Below, piece after piece: positions 59,577 through 64,000 of a stretch of 64,000 bases of DNA. The DNA comes from Amoebidium appalachense (lineage: Eukaryota; Ichthyosporea): the NCBI GenBank assembly GCA_963693365.1, contig CAVNZM010000003.1:434001-498000 (forward strand). The letters are read 5' to 3'. Every line of letters begins with the position of its first letter. The first letter of the stretch is position 1. The notes under the pieces are model-generated. The model saw nothing but the letters and a program-made list of their open reading frames with translations, searched no databases and was not told the DNA's origin. Position numbers and translations under genes: made by a program.

Positions 59577-61672
59577 TGTGCATATATGTATGTGCGAGAA
59601 CGAATGTGTGAGTGAGGGATATTGGGTCGGGGTGGGAGGACGGGAGAGCGAGGGGGTCTGACTGAGTGTGTGTGTTTGTGGCGTGGGGGGCTGGGGGGAG
59701 AAGGAGGGGCAGGGAGGAGAGAGCCATGAAAGATGGAGGGAGGGTGGAAAGAAGGGAAACAAGGGGTGTGGAGGGCAATGGGGGTTTGAATTCAACTCGA
59801 AGAATGGCAATATCATAACAACTATGAACATGGGAGACGAAAGAACGGGAGACAACTGAGAAACCATGTTCCTTTGTATTGGTGGGGATGTCTCCCTAGA
59901 GTTTTCAAACTGGTATGTAAGTATTGGCAGGGAGAGATACCGTGCCTGAGCACGAACACACATGCACATGCTGTATAATAACACAACATCAAAACAAATA
60001 AAAATAAAATAAATAACAAGCCGACAGGAGAAAAAAGAAAAAAGTTTTTTTTCTTTTCTTTTTTTTTTTCGTTGGGTGGTGGCGGTAATGTCGGGGTGGA
60101 GTGGGGAGGGGATGAGGGGAGCGGGGCAAGGGAGGGGAAAAGAGGGGAGGGGGGGGGGGGGGGGGGGGAGGGGGGGGGATACATGTTGGAGTAGAGTCTG
60201 TTTTTGGGTGGGGTTAAGTGGTTGGGCAACGAAAGAATATTTTTGGCTAGGGTTGGGGATACATGGGGGGAGGGGGGGGGGATACACACCGACTATGTTT
60301 GATAACGCGATGGATATGTTGTACGGAACATCGGAACATCGGGATTGGATGTGGGTGGATGAAAGGTGAGAATTAGACGTATATCCGCAACCCCCTCCCC
60401 CCTCCCCCTCTCCCCCCCAGGTCACACCAATATTGAATGGGATTGAGGGAAGGGTGAAAGTTAGATATGTATCAACCCCTGCCCCTCCCCCCCCCCCCCC
60501 CCCTCTCCCCAACCCTCCCTCCCGAGCATTTTGGAAAAGCTAGACAAGAAATAAAACTTAGCCTAAAGGAACACAAAAAATCCCCCCCCCCCCCCCCCCC
60601 CCCCCACTCCTTCCCCCCTTCCCCCCAGCAAGCACCCCAAACTCGAAGACCTTTATTGTGTCGATAGGCTTCCCCTTCCTTCCCCCCCCCCACCCCCACC
60701 CCCCTCTCCCCTCTCCGCACATACACCTAGCCCCCACATTCCTAGTTTCTCACGACCCCCCCCCCCCCCCCCCCCACCCCCCCCCCTCCATCCTTGGTGC
60801 ATTCAACTTAGGCACAGGCAGGAACTTACCCTCTGATGTGCAAATATCGACCATCCACAAGTTGCAGGGAATATGTGGGTGGGTGGACATGGTGTTAGTG
60901 TTTTAAGCATACAGAGTCCTTGAATCGTAACAACCCTCCTTCCCTCCCTCTCCCTCTCCCTCTCTCTCTCCCTCCCTCCCCCCCCCCCTCCCCTCCTTCC
61001 CTCTCTCTCCCTCTCCCTCCTTCCCCCCATCTGTCTCCCCCCTCTCCCCCCCCCCCCCCCCCCCCCCCCTTCCTTCCCCCATTCCCTCCCCACAAACACA
61101 TACGTGTACCCATGCCACCCCACCTCTCAACAAGCAGGATACAAGATGTTCGATATGACACATACTTTTGCATCGATTTTGTGTGTGTGTGTTACTGGTG
61201 GTAGTGTTGGCGGGGACATTGTGGGTTTGCAGGCAACGGTGGGATGGGGCTAGAGGGGAGGTGGGGAGGGGGGAGGGGAGGGGGAGGGGGGAGGGGGGAG
61301 GGGGGGATGTATGTAGACACAGAGTAGTTTGCAATAAGAACACACAAGAGTGTCCGCCATGGGTGCGTTTTGTCTTTTTTGGGGTTGGAGGGGGGGAGGG
61401 GGGGGTAAAGGGGGGGAGAGGGGGGGGGGGGGGGGGGGGGACATTGTTCGAGCGACTGATTGGTGCTGGTGATGGGTGGGTGGGTGGAGGTTTGGGAGAG
61501 AGAGGGATCGAGAGAGAGAAAGGGAAAGAGGAAGCGCAAGAAAAACAGAGTGTGTATGTGTGTGTGTGTGTGCTCCTGAGGGAGAGGCACAAAAGGACAA
61601 AACAAACACAAAGCTTCTTCTCCTCCCCCTCCCCCCCCCCCCCAAAAAAAATAAAAAACAAAAAAAAAACAC

Positions 61673-61711
<39 letters not shown>

Positions 61712-61864
61712 CCCTCTTTTTTTCCCCACACATAAAACTCAACACAAGAAAATAGAGGGATTACATGTAAGACCTACGTTTGTGACATTAACTGGGTGCT
61801 GTGCCTGCAACAGCAAGTTAACCAGATCCACATTGTTGGTGGCTACGGCAAAGTGCAGCCCAGA
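56934..61864 (-). CDS. Ankyrin-repeat protein gene, several short exons
   Basis: Minus-strand exons. 61864-61778 (29 codons, phase 0 to 0) lies between CCTTTCAG and AAC|GTAGGT; it gives [20 protein letters not shown], an ankyrin helix pair. 59325-59171 follows CACACGTACAG and encodes [20 protein letters not shown], then [14 protein letters not shown], a textbook ankyrin repeat, then [17 protein letters not shown]. Spliced together, the two give consecutive ankyrin repeats with a short loop. Weaker downstream exons are 58503-58466 (CTCCTCCACAG to GCC|GTAAGC) and 56968-56934 (GTCCTCTGCAG to AAAG|GTGACA). An ATG-starting island, 60890-60830, ending at AGG|GTAAGT, also lies in the locus but its place is unclear. 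The product is probably a cytoplasmic protein-protein interaction scaffold. Introns contain CA, GT, poly-C/G and A tracts. Confidence 0.6.
58005..58112. repeat. (CA)n array in the ankyrin locus
   Basis: CA repeat with CAAACA variants at its left end. GT arrays at 58357-58399, 59330-59408 and 59496-59565 lie in the same locus. Confidence 0.95.
58955..59010 (-). repeat. Duplicate of the ankyrin exon 3' segment
   Basis: Near-copy of about 59168-59222 ([18 protein letters not shown] in the same frame). The copies differ at five positions, four of them synonymous in the ankyrin frame. A poly-C-to-A run (59071-59118) lies between them. Confidence 0.75.
59566..60829. other. Presumed intron of the ankyrin gene
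   Basis: G- and C-rich blocks (60140-60180, 60583-60605, 60757-60775) and ordinary sequence. GGATACA...GGGTTGGGGATACA-type phrases recur near 60180 and 60255. No exon was recognised. Confidence 0.4.
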
Positions 61865-62470
61865 CTGAAAGGGGGGGAGGGGGAGGGCGGGGCGGGGCGG
61901 GGGGTGTATGCGTTAAAGGTTTGGAAATATGGAGGAGACATAAATGGACAACAACAACAAAATAAAACGTCGCAAAAATGAGAAACCCGAAATCAAGTGA
62001 TTCCAGCGTGCACGCAGAAGTCACTTGAACAGAGCCCATCATCAGGGGAAGGAGGGGGGGGGGGGGGGGGGGGGAGGGGAGCTTCCGATTAGAATGTGTT
62101 ACAGAGTGAGAAGTGCACATTCATAACGGAAAAAGGTGCAGAGTGAAAACTACACACAAAGAGTATTGGGGGCGGCAGGGGAGGGGGGGGGTTTGAATGC
62201 GGAACACGGTACGAAGTACGCATACACGAAGGACACATGCAAAGGCAAACATTCAAGTATGCAACATAGCCATGCGCACAGTATGCGTCATAAGCAGAGC
62301 CCATCCTCAGGGAGGGCCCAAGGCGGGGGAGGGGGGGGGGGGGGGGGGGTGGAGGGGCAAAACATGTTACAGAGTGCAAAGTACACAATTACAACGGACA
62401 ACACAACGCAGGGTGTAAACAACATATAGAGAGCACGTGTCACAAGGTAAGGGTGGGTGGGTGGGTGGGT

Positions 62471-62506
<36 letters not shown>

Positions 62507-62937
62507 AAGGGGATGGTTGGGTGTGGGCGAAAAAGCACACAGGTGTAGATCTTTATCTATGTTTGCTTGGCACGTTTTGATATAACGGCATGTCCCCAGG
62601 ATTACTTTATAATGACACATTCTTGTTTTTTAAAAAGAAAACATGTGTAGCCAACACTTTTCTTTAAGCCGACATCGATATGACGTATAATTGGGCATTG
62701 ATGCCACACAGGGATATAGGCAGAAATAGACCTTTAAAACATTGTAGTGGAGTGGGCGATTGCTGTGTGTGAGTGCAAAAAGAAGAAGCACATCTAAACT
62801 TGGGAGGGATCTCCTATCAAGTTGTCTTGGTTGCTGTTTCACTATCCCTTTGCCCGCCCCATGTGCTTGTCCCTTTAAGTTTTCTGTTTCCGTACAACCC
62901 TCCCCCCCCCCCCCCCTTCCTCCCCTCCCCCCTTCTC

Positions 62938-62970
<33 letters not shown>

Positions 62971-63009
62971 ACCCACCCACCCAGCAAAACCACGCACACA
63001 CATACACAC
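61865..63009. other. G-rich blocks and a diverged direct duplication
   Basis: Poly-G at 62053-62074, 62331-62349 and 62472-62505. CAGAGCCCATC(A/C)TCAGGG followed by poly-G and TGTTACAGAGTG recurs at about 62031-62163 and 62297-62431, a diverged direct duplication at about 268-bp spacing. Poly-C with short T breaks lies at 62900-62970. No gene was recognised. Confidence 0.5.
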
Positions 63010-63011
63010 GT

Positions 63012-63082
<71 letters not shown>
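63010..63082. repeat. (CA)n microsatellite
   Basis: Pure CA repeat after a poly-C/CCCA block. Confidence 0.95.
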
Positions 63083-63087
<5 letters not shown>

Positions 63088-63531
63088 CACATGTCTACCC
63101 AAAGCCCGCTTACTGGTGGAAGAGAAGGGAAGAAAGAAAGGACGGGAGGGAAGAAAGGAAGGAACGAGGAGGGGGGAATGGGGGGAAAGGTGAGATGACG
63201 TCAGGTTTACGTCAAGTTGAAACCAGAGTATATGGTGGGCTTTGCCTCTATCATGTAACTCCCTTGTTTAGCAATTGCTTCATTGACATATAAATGTATT
63301 CTCGGGAAACAAAAACATAGACGATCATTATGAGATACATAGGTAGGCGAAAGGATGGGCCACTTACATACTGTATGGCGGAGGCGAGCGGGCGATGGGT
63401 GGAGGTAGAGATAGTGTGGTAGTGTTAGTGTTGGAAATCGGGCAGACACAAGGCAGAAAGCATAAACACACTGGCATATTTGGTAATGTATTGGACCTGG
63501 TTTTTGCGTGCAATTAAATTTTGAGTGTAGA

Positions 63532-63569
<38 letters not shown>

Positions 63570-63861
63570 ACACGTACCCCTGCACCTCTCTCTTCGATTT
63601 TCGACTATAATCTACACGATTGTTGCCATTCCATGCCGGGATGCAAACCCAGATATGCATGAAGTACTCGTAAAACATAAGAGAGAGAGGAAGGAGGGGG
63701 GAGGAAGGAGGAGGAGGGGGTGGGTGGGTGGGTGGTGGGGGGGGGGGGGGACACAATGTGGTGCATGCACAATAACGCAATAACTGTTATCAGTTTCAAA
63801 CGGCTCACCGTAGTTTGAACACGCAAAAGAAACAAAAGATAGTAAGTTTTTTTTTTTTTTT

Positions 63862-63907
<46 letters not shown>

Positions 63908-64000
63908 TAATGAATCAGGGGATAGGCAGCAGATTCCAGGTGATGACGCCAGAAACTTACCCCCTGTGGAAAACACCAAAACCGTCAGTTTAAATAGCCC
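63083..64000. other. Intergenic to window end
   Basis: Poly-C (63533-63567), GGGT repeat then poly-G (63720-63749) and a T24 run directly followed by G (63847-63906). Short ORFs between them have no support. Confidence 0.5.

Overview
This window looks like nuclear DNA from a microsatellite-rich eukaryote. The evidence is GT-AG introns, TATA boxes 60-110 nt upstream of start codons, secreted Thr-rich glycoproteins, a Ty3/gypsy retrotransposon and a LINE-type reverse transcriptase relic. The sequence does not fix the lineage; an alga or other protist, a basal fungus or a marine invertebrate are all possible. A very large share of the window is (CA/GT)n, (GA/CT)n, (TA)n, poly-G/C and poly-A/T. 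Nearly all long ORFs of pure Cys-Val, Thr-His, Arg-Glu, Ser-Leu, Pro or Gly are translations of these repeats, not genes.

Layout. At 0.9-4.1 kb there are candidate terminal exons of two plus-strand genes. At 6.7-8.1 kb is an intact intronless gene for a secreted beta-propeller-like protein with its own TATA box. From 8.1 to 15.7 kb is mostly microsatellite with a few candidate exons. From 15.7 to 22.8 kb, on the minus strand, is a Ty3/gypsy element (protease, RT, RNase H, integrase, chromodomain-like tail) bounded by only a 61-bp perfect direct repeat, with a -1 frame change at a C8 run. At 23.5-24.4 kb is a frameshifted LINE RT fragment. At 26.5-27.7 kb four phase-compatible plus-strand exons suggest a small membrane protein gene. 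From 28 to 34 kb are scattered candidate exons and a minisatellite built of palindromic units.

From 35.0 to 41.0 kb is the clearest gene family: three tandem promoter units. Copy A encodes signal peptide, one six-Cys module, Thr/Pro linker and a 14-Cys C-terminal domain. Copy B is truncated after its first 42 codons. Copy C has three N-terminal modules and the same 14-Cys domain, but two frameshifts. A duplication of about 3 kb, promoter included, explains A and B.

From 43.4 to 51.9 kb on the plus strand, short exons separated by repeat-filled introns splice in mutually consistent phases into an unrecognised membrane-anchored protein. From 54.8 to 53.5 kb on the minus strand is a candidate three-exon gene with a TATA box. 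From 61.9 to 56.9 kb on the minus strand is an ankyrin-repeat gene with a duplicated exon segment. In these genes the exons are short islands and the microsatellites sit in the introns. No rRNA, convincing tRNA or CRISPR array was seen.
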